Of a stretch of DNA of 64,000 nucleotides, positions 44,093 through 53,370 are shown one piece after another. The position numbers were made by a program, and so were the translations under genes. This DNA comes from Rhodoplanes sp963712435. GTDB taxonomy: Bacteria > Pseudomonadota > Alphaproteobacteria > Rhizobiales > Xanthobacteraceae. The DNA lies in the NCBI GenBank assembly GCA_963712435.1, contig CAVQIB010000021.1:124001-188000 (forward strand). The letters run 5' to 3'. Numbering within the stretch: the first letter of the stretch is position 1; the number at the start of each line of letters is the position of its first letter. The notes under the pieces were generated by a model, which was not told the DNA's origin, ran no database searches, and saw only the letters and a program-made list of their open reading frames with translations.

Positions 44093-45625
44093 ATGTTCGA
44101 TTTCGCGACCTTTCTCGCCCGGGTGCCCGAGCAGACCGTGCTCTGCATCGGCGACCTGATGCTCGACGACTTCGTCTATGGCGAGGTTTCCCGCATCTCG
44201 CCGGAAGCGCCGGTCCCGGTCATCGCGGTCAAGCGCGAGGAGAAGCTGATCGGCGGCGCCGGCAATGTCGCCTGCAACGTTGCGAGCCTCGGCGCACGCT
44301 GCCTTTTCGTCGGGGTGGTCGGCGACGACGAAGCGGGGCAAACCTTGCGCGCGGCGCTTGCCCGCCATGCCGGCCTGATCGAGTCGAATCTCGTCGTCGA
44401 TCCGCAGCGTCCGACCGTGCGCAAGTTGCGCTTTGTTTCGGAGCACTATTCGAGCCATCTCCTGCGCGCCGATTGGGAGGTGGCGACGCCGGTCTCCGCC
44501 GAAATCGAAGACGCGCTGATCGAACGCGTGCAGGCGGCGCTGCCGCGCGCGCAAGCGGTTGTCCTGTCCGACTACGCCAAGGGCACGCTGACGCCCCGCC
44601 TGATCCGCACGACGATCGAGCGTGCGCGCAAGCTCGGCAAGGTCGTCGTGGTCGATCCGAAGGGGCTCGATTTCTCCGTCTACCGGGGCGCGACGCTGAT
44701 CACGCCCAATCGCAAGGAGCTCGGGGAAGCGACGCACCGTCCCGTCCGCGATCTCGCCGAACTCGCCGCGGCCGCAGCCGAGCTCCAGCGCGTGGTCGCA
44801 AGCGAGGCCGTGCTCGTCACGCTGAGCGAAGACGGCATGCTGCTGAAAGCCGCGGACGCCGACGCCGTGCATGTTCCCGCCTATCCGGTGCGCGTGCGCG
44901 ACGTCTCGGGAGCCGGCGACACGGTGGTCGCCGTGCTCGCCACGCTGCTTGCCATGGACGCGGACTTCGCGACCGCGATGCGCGGGGCGAACGCCGCCGC
45001 CTCCGTCGTCGTCGGCAAGCGCGGGACGGCGACCGTCTCGGCGCTCGAACTGCGCGCGCGCGTTCTTCCCGCCGCCGCGCTCGCCTCCGAGGAAAAAATC
45101 GTGTTCGACGCCGCCGTCCTCGACGAGCGGGCGCGCGAATGGCGGGCGCAGGGACTGCGCATCGGCTTCACCAATGGCTGCTTCGACATTCTCCATCCCG
45201 GCCATGTGAAGCTCTTGACCGAGGCGCGCGCCGCCTGCGACCGGCTGATCGTCGGGCTCAACAGCGACGGATCGATCCGGCGGCTCAAGGGCGAGGGGCG
45301 TCCGCTCCAGAGCGTCCACGCGCGCGCCGACGTGCTCGCCGCGCTCGAAGCCGTCGATCTCGTGGTCGTGTTCGAGGAGGACACGCCGATCGAGCTGATC
45401 AAACGGTTGCGCCCGACCGTGCTGGTCAAGGGCAGCGACTATCGCCTTGACCAGGTGGTCGGACGCGACATCGTCGAGGCGAATGGCGGTGAAGTGGTGC
45501 TGGTCGACGTGGTGCCCGGCCACTCGACGACCAGCATTCTGTCGCGCTCGGAGCGCGCGTCCGAGCGCAGCAAGACGTCCGGCGCGGCCAAAGCGGCGAA
45601 AACCGGACTGCGCGAGCCGCAATGA
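44093..45625 (+). CDS. hldE: Bifunctional D-glycero-beta-D-manno-heptose-7-phosphate kinase / 1-phosphate adenylyltransferase
   Basis: A 510-residue intact two-domain protein. Residues 1-320 are a ribokinase-fold kinase: VLCIGDLMLDDFVYGEVSRIS, IGGAGNVACNVASLGA, VVVDPKGLDFSVYRGATLITPN, and the ATP/anion-hole motif VSGAGDTVVAVLATLLA. Residues 345-490 are a cytidylyltransferase-type domain: IGFTNGCFDILHPGHVKLL with the HxGH motif, LIVGLNSDGSIRRLKGEGRP, and VLVKGSDYRLDQVVGRDIVE. It supplies ADP-heptose to the heptosyltransferase. The basic C-terminal tail (ERSKTSGAAKAAKTGL) is an addition. No base shifts, though both flanking genes have them. The isomerase GmhA and phosphatase GmhB are not in this window. 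Confidence 0.95.
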   Translation: MFDFATFLARVPEQTVLCIGDLMLDDFVYGEVSRISPEAPVPVIAVKREEKLIGGAGNVACNVASLGARCLFVGVVGDDEAGQTLRAALARHAGLIESNLVVDPQRPTVRKLRFVSEHYSSHLLRADWEVATPVSAEIEDALIERVQAALPRAQAVVLSDYAKGTLTPRLIRTTIERARKLGKVVVVDPKGLDFSVYRGATLITPNRKELGEATHRPVRDLAELAAAAAELQRVVASEAVLVTLSEDGMLLKAADADAVHVPAYPVRVRDVSGAGDTVVAVLATLLAMDADFATAMRGANAAASVVVGKRGTATVSALELRARVLPAAALASEEKIVFDAAVLDERAREWRAQGLRIGFTNGCFDILHPGHVKLLTEARAACDRLIVGLNSDGSIRRLKGEGRPLQSVHARADVLAALEAVDLVVVFEEDTPIELIKRLRPTVLVKGSDYRLDQVVGRDIVEANGGEVVLVDVVPGHSTTSILSRSERASERSKTSGAAKAAKTGLREPQ

Positions 45626-45689
45626 CGTTGGCGGCTCATGCGCCGAGCCCCAGGTTGCGCAGCGTCGAACAGGAAGTGTACGGTCGCTC

Positions 45690-47127
45690 ATGGCTGCAAC
45701 GAAGATCATCCCGCTGCTGCTCGCCGGCGGCGCCGGCACGCGGCTGTGGCCGGTGTCGCGCGACGCGATGCCCAAGCAGTTCCTGCCGCTGGTGGGCGAG
45801 CGCTCGACCTACCAGGAGACGCTTGCGCGGGTGCAGCGACGCCGACCTGTTCGCGCCGCCGATCGTCATGACGGCCGAGATTTCCGCTTCTTCGCGCGCC
45901 GCGCAGGCCGAGGAGATCGGCGTCGACGCGACCATCGTGCTCGAGCCGATGCGGCGCGATTCCGGCCCCGCCATCGCCGCCGGCGCCGCGCTTGCGCTGC
46001 GGCGCGATCCGGACGCCGTCGTGCTGGCGCTCGCCGCCGACCACGTCATTCTCGACGTCGAGGCAGTTCCGCGCCGCCTGCGTCGCCGGCGCGCGAGGCC
46101 GCCGCAGGCCGGCTGCATCGTCACCTTCGGCATCACGCCGACCGACGCCGAAGACGAGCTACGGCTACATCCGCCGCGGCGAGCCGCTCGGGCACGACGG
46201 CGTGCCATGCGGTCGACGCCTTCGTCGAAAAGCCGGATGCCGCGACGGCCGCCGCGCTATGTGCGGCGACGGCTATCTGTGGAATTCCGGCAACTTCCTG
46301 TTCCGCGCCGACGTGCTGCTGGCCGAACTCGCGCGCTTCGAGCCGGACGATGGCGCAGGCGGTCGAGGCCGCGGTCGCAGCGCGCCACGATCGATCTCGG
46401 CTTCGTGCGGCTCGACGCCGAGGCGTTCGCGCGCGCGCCGCAGAAGTCGATCGACTACGCGGTGATGGAGAAGACCGACCGCGCCGCGGTGGTCGAAGGC
46501 CGCTTCCGCTGGTCGGACATCGGCAGCTGGGACGCGGTGTTCGACATCGCGCCAGCGCGACGCGCGCCGGCAATGTCGTGTCCGGCCCGGTCGTGACCGT
46601 CGATGCGCACGACTGCGTCGTCCATGCCGACGGCCGGCTGACCGCCGTGGTCGGCGTCGAGCGATCTGGTGGTCGTGACGACGCCGGACGCGGTGCTGGT
46701 GATGCCGCGCGCGCGCGCGCAGGAGGTCAAGGAGCTGGTCGGCCAAGCTGAAGGCAGCGAAGCGCCGCGGAGGCGACCGACCACCGGCGCGGCCACCGGC
46801 CATGGGGCTATTACGAGTCGATCGACACGGGCGACCGCTTCCAGGTCAAGCGCATCGTCGTGCATGCCCGGCGGCATGCTGTCGCTGCAGAAGCACCATC
46901 ACCGCGCCGAGCACTGGGTCGTGGTGCGCGGCACCGCCGAGGTCACGATCGGCGACGACAGTGCAGACCGTGCACGAGAACGAGTTCGATCTACATCCCG
47001 ATCGGCGCGGTGCACCGCCTCGCCAATCCGGGCAAGCATCCCGCTCGAACTGATCGAGGTGCAGACCGGCAGCTATCTCGGCGAGGACGACATCGTGCGG
47101 CTCGACGACGTCTACAAGCGCGAGTGA
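45690..47127 (+). CDS. manC: Mannose-1-phosphate guanylyltransferase / mannose-6-phosphate isomerase, many frameshifts
   Basis: Type II bifunctional enzyme giving GDP-mannose. The start is MAATKIIPLLLAGGAGTRLWPVSRDAMPKQ, the pyrophosphorylase signature. Reading across shifts gives FAPPIVMTAEISA, VLEPMRRDSGPAIAAGA, VLALAADHVILDVE, WNSGNFLFRADVLLAEL, KSIDYAVMEKTDRAAVVEG, FRWSDIGSWDAVFDIA and VDAHDCVVHADGRLTAVVGV. The C-terminal cupin isomerase domain has HRPWGYYESIDTGDRFQVKRI, SLQKHHHRAEHWVVVRGTAEV, YIPIGAVHRLANPGK and LIEVQTGSYLGEDDIVRLDDVY. Full length is about 470 residues. At least ten shifts, near 45833, 46062, 46095, 46155, 46203, 46260, 46345, 46552, 46660 and 46745, nearly all one added base. 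Confidence 0.87.
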
Positions 47128-47170
47128 GGTGCGGGTATGCGGTGGCCGGGTCGTCCGTTCGGCGCCGGCG

Positions 47171-48237
47171 TCAGCGGGCGCGATGCGGCGCGCCGCGGCT
47201 TCCGCGCGGACGCGAGAAGCGCGCAAGCACGAGCGCCACCAACGCTGCGCCCGTTGCGAGCGCGAGCATCGCCACGAGGGGGGACGGGATCGCGACCGTC
47301 GTCGCCGCGAGCGCGACCAGGGCGATGTTGGTGAGAAACACCCGGCCGGTCACTTGGGCGACATCGAATCCGTTGGCGAGAGCGCGTTGATAGAAATGCG
47401 TGCGATGCGCCTCCCACAGCCGCTCGCGCTAGGCGAGCCGCCGCGCAAGGGTGATGGTCGCGTCGGCGAGGTAGTAGAGCGGCAGAAGGAGCGCGGCGGC
47501 GAGGTGTCCGCGGCCGGCGAGCAGCACCAGCATCCAGCCCGTCAGCAGGCCGATCGGCAGGCTTCCCACATCGCCCAGGAAGAGCCGCGCGACCGGCCGG
47601 TTGAACGGGGCGAAGCCCAGCATCGCCCCGCACAGCGCGAGCGCGGCGAGGCCGCCGAGCGGCGGCAGCGCGCCGAGCCCGGTGAGAATGGCGAGGCCGC
47701 CGTGACCGGCACGATCTCGGCGACCGACATCCAGTCGATCCCATCCATGAAATTGACCAGGTTCACGAACCACAGGAGCCCGAGGGCAAGCGCTGCGCGT
47801 TCGGCCACGAAGGGAAGCGCCGGGACGACCTGCAGGTCCGCCGGCAGGGTGGCCACGACAAGCCCGACGGCCAGCGCCTGAAAAACCAGGCGCAGTCCGG
47901 CCGCCATCGGGCGGATGTCGTCGGTCATGCCGAGGACGGCGAGCCCCACCGTCGCCGCGATCACCGCGAGCAGGTGAGGATTGCCCGCAAGCGCATCGCC
48001 GCCGATCGAGAAGGCTGCGCCGAGGAGGGCGACGACGGTCGTTGCGATCACCGCAATCCCGCCCCCCTGCGGGGTCGGTATCGTGTGGGAGGAGCGCGCA
48101 TTGGGCCGCGCCAGGGCGTAGCGGCGCAGCAGCGGGAACAGGAGCAGGATCAGCGCCGCCGTCATGGCCATCGTCCCGAGCATGACCGGAAGGGCCGCTT
48201 CGCTCATCGCGCGCCAGGCCTGCGGATCGATCTCCAT
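47171..48237 (-). CDS. WecA/WbpL-like undecaprenyl-phosphate sugar-phosphate transferase; frameshift and in-frame TAG
   Basis: An integral membrane GT of the MraY/WecA family, starting MEIDPQAWRAMSEAALPVML and followed by hydrophobic helices. Motifs: NARSSHTIPTPQGGGIAVI (cytoplasmic loop after helix 1), LAVLGMTDDIRPM, LLWFVNLVNFMDGIDWMS (the NxxNxxDGxD motif), and ARLFLGDVGSLPIGLLTGWM (GD-x-GS motif). It would load a GlcNAc-type sugar phosphate on the lipid carrier for O-antigen or exopolysaccharide. A base is missing near 47700, and TAG stands in frame at 47431-47429 inside ARRLA-RERLWEAHRTHFYQRA, with a clear conserved tail beyond. Full length is about 355 residues. It converges on manC. 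Confidence 0.82.
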
Positions 48238-48446
48238 CGGGTCACGTCATGGCTGAGCGCGCGGCGTCGATGGGCGCGCGCAATGTCCTTCTCAGGCCGT
48301 CGGCGAAAAATCAATGTCGGAATGCGCCGGCCCCGGGGCGCTCACCGATGTGCGGCCCGGGGGCGAAACGCCGTCTCGCAAAAAGGAGTTGTAAACCGGC
48401 GGCGAAGTCTTGCTAATTTGCGCGGCCTTGTGAGCGGGAGGGGGAC

Positions 48447-48863
48447 ATGACTTTCCAGCAGGCGATTACGTCCGGATTCCAGAATTACGCGACCTTTGCC
48501 GGGCGCGCCGCGCGATCGGAATACTGGTACTGGACCCTGTTCGCGATTCTCGTCGGGGCCGCCGCGGCCATTCTCGACGCGACGTTCTTCCCCGATCTCG
48601 ACGCTCGCCCGCTGCACAGTCTCGCCTCGCTCGCGCTGTTCCTGCCCGGCTTGGCCGTATCGGTTCGTCGCCTGCACGACATCGATCGCACGGGCTGGTG
48701 GATGCTGATCGTCCTGACCGGGATCGGTCTCGTCTTGCTGGTGCTCTGGTTCTGCCTGCGCGGGACGCCCGGGCCGAACCGGTATGGCGCCGACCCGCTT
48801 GGGGGCGAGTTAGCGCAGCCGGCCGCAACGACTACGCCGCCTGAATCCTGGCGCGACTCGTGA
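48447..48863 (+). CDS. DUF805 membrane protein
   Basis: A 138-residue inner-membrane protein. It begins MTFQQAITSGFQNYATFAGRAARSEYWYW, the typical DUF805 start. Helices follow at about 27-45, 57-75 and 85-105, with the family motif VSVRRLHDIDRTGWWMLI, then a short tail with GTPGPNRYG, also typical. GGGAGGGGGAC lies just before the ATG. Function of the family is unknown. It converges on the FliO-like gene. Confidence 0.9.
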   Translation: MTFQQAITSGFQNYATFAGRAARSEYWYWTLFAILVGAAAAILDATFFPDLDARPLHSLASLALFLPGLAVSVRRLHDIDRTGWWMLIVLTGIGLVLLVLWFCLRGTPGPNRYGADPLGGELAQPAATTTPPESWRDS

Positions 48864-48866
48864 TAG

Positions 48867-48944
48867 GCGGGCTTGACCCGCGCATGCATGTTTGAAAAGC
48901 GCTGACATTTCAGAAAGATGAATTGCCGGGTCAAGCCCGGCAAT
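48867..48944. terminator. Paired hairpins between convergent genes, probable bidirectional terminator
   Basis: GCGGG-cttga-CCCGC at 48867-48881 and ATTGCCGGG-tcaag-CCCGGCAAT at 48922-48944 lie between the stops of the DUF805 gene and the FliO-like gene. The second stem is a perfect nine-base inverted repeat and carries the cttgacccg/gggtcaagc word shared with the first, so the pair may be a repeat element acting as a terminator for both strands. Confidence 0.6.
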
Positions 48945-49003
48945 CACGGTTCGTGTGGGTCGAAGCCGGTGACGCCGTATGCCATCCGGCTCGAAAAAGC
49001 GCG

Positions 49004-50101
49004 TCACGCTTTTCCGGGCGCGCGTCCGAGCAGATTGGCCATTTCGTCCTCGAGGCTCTGCGATTTGCTCTCGGCGGCTTCGCTCGTCTCCGCCGGGGCG
49101 TCGCTCGGCTGGGTCGCCTCCTCGTGCGGCTCGGCCGGCGGGGCGGCGCTCGCGGCCGGCGGCGGGCCGGAGTCGGGAGCGTCCTCCGACGCGGGAACGA
49201 CGTTTTCGCTCGTATCGACTTCGGCGGCGGCGGCGCGTCCGCAGGCTTTGCGCGCGCAGGAGCGGCTGCGGCGGAGGCCCGGGACTGCATGACCCGTTCC
49301 ATCAGCGAGGAACGCGAGGCTTCCGCGGCCGAACGCGGCTCGCCGCCCAGTCGGCGGATGGCCGGCGGCTCTGCCGTTGCGCTTTCGCGCGCATGGGCGG
49401 TCACGCCCGGGCGGCGCAGGGCCGCTTCGAGTTGCTGCGCCATTGCGGTGAGATGACGGTCGCTCGCCTGCGCCTCCTCCGATAGCCGGGGGGCGGCGCG
49501 CCGAGCGGCCGCCGCGGCTCGCTCGGGCCCCGCGGCGATTCGGCCATGGCGCGGGGCGCCGGAGGCTCCACGCGGCCGCCGGAGCGCCCGAAATCCGGGC
49601 TGAAGCCTGACAGCCGATCGGCGGCTTGCACGCGCGGGGAGGGCTCGGAATGGGGCTGCAGCGGCAGCTCGTCGGCGAGCGGCTGGGGAAGGGAAGGCCG
49701 GTCCGGCCCGCGTCCGGGGCGGCCCGCGGGCTCAGGAACGGTGGGCCAGATGCCGTTGTCGACGGGCGGCCAACTGGGCGCTTCGGCGGACGCTGCGCCG
49801 GCGCGTCGCGCGTCGCCGCCGCCTGGGCGCGCACGATATTCGCCTCGACGACGAGGTCGGTCGGCCCGCCCAGCATGATCAGGTGTTCCACATTGTCGCG
49901 CCGCACCAGCACGAGCCGCCGCCGGCTGTCGACCGCCGTGGCCTCGATCACGCCCAGCCGGGTCTGCCGGCCCCGCGCGTTGGACGCGCTCAGTCCGCCG
50001 GCGCCGAAGCGGCGCACCAGCCAGGCGACGCCGCCGATCAAAGCGAGGACGATGACGAACGCGATGAAGAATTTCGCGGGAAGCGGCAGGTCGCCAAACA
50101 T
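49004..50101 (-). CDS. FliO-like single-pass membrane protein with low-complexity tail, frameshifted
   Basis: The N-terminus MFGDLPLPAKFFIAFVIVLALIGG places one transmembrane helix at residues 8-30, followed by a small FliO/MopB-type beta domain: RLGVIEATAVDSRRRLVLVRRD, NVEHLIMLGGPTDLVVEANI. The long C-terminal part is Pro/Ala/Ser-rich. In one frame it reads PQPLADELPLQPHSEPSP, and in another LTAMAQQLEAALRRPGV, RRLGGEPRSAAEASRSSLMERVM and finally SLEDEMANLLGRAPGKA. The best full protein switches frame at least three times (near 49790-49700, 49480 and 49220), so base errors are likely; the uninterrupted frame has an unusual Arg-rich middle. FliO helps assemble the flagellar export gate, but no other flagellar gene is nearby. 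Confidence 0.7.
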   Translation of the reverse strand: MFGDLPLPAKFFIAFVIVLALIGGVAWLVRRFGAGGLSASNARGRQTRLGVIEATAVDSRRRLVLVRRDNVEHLIMLGGPTDLVVEANIVRAQAAATRDAPAQRPPKRPVGRPSTTASGPPFLSPRAAPDAGRTGLPFPSRSPTSCRCSPIPSPPRACKPPIGCQASARISGAPAAAWSLRRPAPWPNRRGARASRGGRSARRPPAIGGGAGERPSSHRNGAATRSGPAPPGRDRPCARKRNGRAAGHPPTGRRAAFGRGSLAFLADGTGHAVPGLRRSRSCARKACGRAAAAEVDTSENVVPASEDAPDSGPPPAASAAPPAEPHEEATQPSDAPAETSEAAESKSQSLEDEMANLLGRAPGKA

Positions 50102-50317
50102 ACTGTCGATCCTTTATTCGCGGTCCGGCTTAGAGCGGGCGCCGACTCTTCGTTGCGTGAACGCCCGGCAGATCATAAGGTGAACGCCCCCACAGACCCG
50201 CCGCTTGGGCTGCTGCGTCGCCCCTGGAATGGAAGCGTCGCCCGCAGTCCGTAAATCGCTGATTGTGCCCCTCGATCAGTTAAAGCCGGATTCATGGCGC
50301 TGGGATGGCGGCCGACA

Positions 50318-50332
50318 TTTACCCGGCGTTAA
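50318..50332. promoter_or_regulatory. Possible CtrA binding box
   Basis: TTTA-cccggcg-TTAA at 50318-50332 differs by one base from the full CtrA consensus TTAA-N7-TTAA and continues into TTAACC, the common half-site extension. It lies between a FliO-like gene and cckA, both of which belong to CtrA-linked functions in alphaproteobacteria. Confidence 0.35.
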
Positions 50333-50495
50333 CCAAGAACCGGCAATATCCGTCATGAACAAGGCGGTCATCCGTCTTGGCGAACGAGCATCGCCGTTCG
50401 GAGCTCCGATCTTTGTCCATACGGCGCAGGCAGGCATCGAAGGGCCCTTGGATGTCGACCTGATGGTGGTTACGCGGGGAGACGTGGCGGGCGAA

Positions 50496-50540
50496 GGGTG
50501 AGAGGTCCGTTGCGCTTGCGGGCGCAGCGGCCTCTCACCC
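50496..50540. repeat. Perfect 10-base inverted repeat
   Basis: GGGTGAGAGG at 50496-50505 is matched by CCTCTCACCC at 50531-50540 around a 25-base GC-rich loop that itself has gcgcttgcggg words. It resembles palindromic intergenic repeats of Hyphomicrobiales and could also attenuate transcription towards cckA. Confidence 0.55.
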
Positions 50541-50801
50541 CATCTGCATTGAAGCAACACGCCACAGCCCAAAATGGGCGCGTCGGCCCGGCGCCGTCGC
50601 GCGTCATACCTGATCCGCGCTGGCCGCGAACTGAACTTCGAACCCGTTCCCGCACCGGCGGCGTCGTGGCGCGGCGGTCGGCTCATCCTGTCCGACTCCC
50701 GCCCGGGTCGCGTTGTACAAGACGCGGGCCGCGCATCTTGGTAGATGAAATTTGGTTGCAAAGTGATTCGCGGCGTCCGCGCGCGGCAAGACCGAGGGCC
50801 G

Positions 50802-53342
50802 ATGACGACGCAGGAGCTGGACAAGGGACCTGGTTTGGATTCGCTTCCGGGCGAACGGCGCGGGAGCATTCATCTTGTGCTTCTGGTCGCGATCGGACTG
50901 ATCGGCGCGGCCTCCGCCCTCATGTTCCTCGGCCGCAGCCAGGCCGAGCCCTACGTGCTCGCTCTCCTTGCCGTACTCGGCATGGTCGGGGTGTTCTCGC
51001 TGTTTGCGGCGGCGGCGGGGATTCTGCGGGTCGCCGGCGGCAGCGACGGCAATCCGGCCTTCAGGCGCGTGCTCGACGACGCCTTGGAGGGAATCGCGGT
51101 CACCGACGAGAGCGGCCGCGTCGTCTACGCCAACGCCGCTTATTGCCGTCTCGTCGATGCGGACGACCTGAACGATGTCCGGCCGGTCGAGCGCGCCTTT
51201 ATCGGCGACCCGGACGTGTCGGAGGCGGTCTACCGCCTGCTCAAGGCGGCGCGCGAGGGGCGGCGCCTGCAGGAGGAGGTGCGCGTCAGCGCGGTCGCGG
51301 GCCAGCCCGCGCGCTGGCTGCAGCTGCGCGTCCGTCCGCTCGGGACGGGGGACGCCGACGCCCATCAGGCCGTGTGGACCGTGGCCGACGTCACGCCCGA
51401 ACGGGAGCGGCAGGAAAGTGTTTTCCAGGAGCTGCAGGACGCGATCGACTTTCTCGACCATGCGCCGGCCGGGTTCTTCTCGGTCGATGGTTTGGGTCAG
51501 ATCGGCTACGTCAATGCAACGCTCGCAGGCTGGCTCGACTACGATCTCACCGAAGTCGGCTCGGGCGGCCTGAAACTTGCCGACATTCTTCCCGGCGACG
51601 GGGCCGCGCTACTCGCCCCGGTTGGGCGTCCCGGCGAGGTCAAGACCGAGGTGCTCGACATCGACCTCCGGACGCGCGGCGGCAAGACGCTGCCGGCGCG
51701 GCTCTATCACCGGGTCGCCTTCGCGGCGGACGGCGCGCCCGGCCCGTCGCGCACGCTCGTGCTCAACCGCGCGCGCAACGACGGGAACGACCCGCAGCGC
51801 GCCGCCGAAGTGCGGTTCATGCGATTTTTCCACAATACGCCGATGGCGATTGCGACGGTCGATCGGGTCGGGCGCATCGCCCGCAACAATGCGCTGCTCG
51901 CGCGCATGTTTCAGGGCGTGCTCAAGGGCGAGGAGACGCCGCCCGAAGGTCGCTCCATCCTCGCCATCGTCGCCGAGCGCGACCGCCCGGCGGTCGAGGC
52001 GGCGATCGCCAAGGCGGCGAGCGGGCAGGGCGACGTGCTGCCGGTCGACGCCGCGCTCGCCGGCGAGAGCGAGCGTTGGGCGCGTTTCTACGTGACCGCC
52101 GTCGAGGACGAGATCGATCAGGAGCGCGCCATCGTCTACGCGCTGGAGACGACCGAGCAGCGCGCGCTGCAGAAGCAGGTGGATCAGGCGCAGAAAATGG
52201 ATTCGGTCGGCAAGCTCGCCGGCGGCATCGCGCACGACTTCAACAATGTGCTGTCCGCCATCATGATGGCGACCGACTTTTTGCTCAACGCCCACAAGCC
52301 GACCGACCCGTCCTTCCAGGACATCATGCAGATCAAGCAGAACGCGAACCGCGCCGCCGCGCTGGTGCGCCAGCTGCTCGCCTTTTCGCGCCGCCAGACG
52401 CTGCGTCCGCAGGTGCTCGATCTCGACGAAGCCTTGTCCGATATATCGATGCTGCTGAAGCGGCTGATCGGCGAGAAGGTCAGCCTCGAGGTCAAGCCCG
52501 GGCGCGGCCTGTGGCCGGTCAAGGCGGACCTCTCCCAGTTCGAGCAGGTGATCGTCAATCTTGCGGTCAATGCGCGCGACGCCATGCCGGACGGCGGCCG
52601 GCTGACGCTGCGCACCACGAATATCGGCGAGGACGAGAGCCGCGCGCTCGCCTACAAGGGCATGCCGGCGGGCGACTATGTGCTGATCGAAGTCACCGAC
52701 ACCGGCACCGGCATTCCGCCGGAGATCATCGACCGGATATTCGAGCCGTTCTTCTCGACCAAGGAGGTCGGGATGGGGACGGGCCTCGGGCTTTCGACCG
52801 TCTACGGCATCATCAATCAGACCGGCGGCTTCGTTTTCGTCAACTCCGAGATCGGCCGGGGAACGACGTTCCGAATTTTTCTGCCCCGGCATGTCGCGAC
52901 CGCCGAGGAGATTGCGAGTGCGGCCGGGCAGGCCGCGCTGGCCAATTCGGCGAAGGCCGCGCCGGCCGACCATACCGGGCAGGGCACGGTGCTGCTGGTC
53001 GAGGATGAAGAAGGTCTGCGCGGCCTCAATGCGCGCGGCCTGACCTCACGCGGTTACACCGTGTGCGAGGCGAGCAACGGCGTCGAGGCGCTCGCGCTGA
53101 TCGAGGCGGGCCAGCGCGTCGATCTCGTGGTGTCCGATGTGGTCATGCCGGAAATGGACGGACCGACGCTGCTCAAGGAACTGCGCCGCCGCGATCCCGG
53201 CTTGAAAATCATCTTCGTATCCGGCTATGCGGAGGAAGCGTTCGCCAAGAATCTGCCGGAGGGCGGCCAGTTTGCCTTCCTCGCCAAGCCGTTCACCCTC
53301 AAGCAGCTGGTGGCGGCGGTGAAGGAGACGATGGGACCCTAG
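50802..53342 (+). CDS. cckA: Cell-cycle hybrid histidine kinase CckA
   Basis: An 846-residue hybrid kinase. Two membrane helices lie near residues 25-85 (LVLLVAIGLIGAASALMFLG and VLALLAVLGMVGVFSLFAAA). PAS-like domains follow (about 100-200, 210-330, 340-460; FRRVLDDALEGIAVTDESGR and FFHNTPMAIATVDRVGR are starts). The dimerisation/phospho-accepting histidine is in GKLAGGIAHDFNNVLSAIM near 480, the ATPase N-box in NLAVNARDAMPDGG near 586, and the G-box in GMGTGLGLSTVYGI near 660. A receiver domain follows: VLLVEDEEGLRGLNARGL near 728, with its phospho-aspartate in VVSDVVMPEMDGP near 778. CckA phosphorylates ChpT and so CtrA, the cell-cycle regulator. ATG 50802 follows GAGGGCCG. Confidence 0.93.
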   Translation: MTTQELDKGPGLDSLPGERRGSIHLVLLVAIGLIGAASALMFLGRSQAEPYVLALLAVLGMVGVFSLFAAAAGILRVAGGSDGNPAFRRVLDDALEGIAVTDESGRVVYANAAYCRLVDADDLNDVRPVERAFIGDPDVSEAVYRLLKAAREGRRLQEEVRVSAVAGQPARWLQLRVRPLGTGDADAHQAVWTVADVTPERERQESVFQELQDAIDFLDHAPAGFFSVDGLGQIGYVNATLAGWLDYDLTEVGSGGLKLADILPGDGAALLAPVGRPGEVKTEVLDIDLRTRGGKTLPARLYHRVAFAADGAPGPSRTLVLNRARNDGNDPQRAAEVRFMRFFHNTPMAIATVDRVGRIARNNALLARMFQGVLKGEETPPEGRSILAIVAERDRPAVEAAIAKAASGQGDVLPVDAALAGESERWARFYVTAVEDEIDQERAIVYALETTEQRALQKQVDQAQKMDSVGKLAGGIAHDFNNVLSAIMMATDFLLNAHKPTDPSFQDIMQIKQNANRAAALVRQLLAFSRRQTLRPQVLDLDEALSDISMLLKRLIGEKVSLEVKPGRGLWPVKADLSQFEQVIVNLAVNARDAMPDGGRLTLRTTNIGEDESRALAYKGMPAGDYVLIEVTDTGTGIPPEIIDRIFEPFFSTKEVGMGTGLGLSTVYGIINQTGGFVFVNSEIGRGTTFRIFLPRHVATAEEIASAAGQAALANSAKAAPADHTGQGTVLLVEDEEGLRGLNARGLTSRGYTVCEASNGVEALALIEAGQRVDLVVSDVVMPEMDGPTLLKELRRRDPGLKIIFVSGYAEEAFAKNLPEGGQFAFLAKPFTLKQLVAAVKETMGP

Positions 53343-53370
53343 AAGTGATGATTTCGCCTTGGATCATCCC

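Larger units (their letters stand above)
50102..50801. other. Long divergent region between FliO-like gene and cckA
   Basis: Seven hundred bases with no gene I can support. It contains a CtrA-like box at 50318-50332 and a long hairpin at 50496-50540, listed separately. A reading frame continues about 19 codons upstream of the cckA start without family support. The sequence around 50320-50345 is AT-richer and is the likely promoter zone. Confidence 0.4.

Noticed and set aside
50205..50501. A 98-codon plus-strand frame in the gap before cckA
   Set aside because: It begins from a weak start, crosses the CtrA-like box and the hairpin, and has no recognisable motif.
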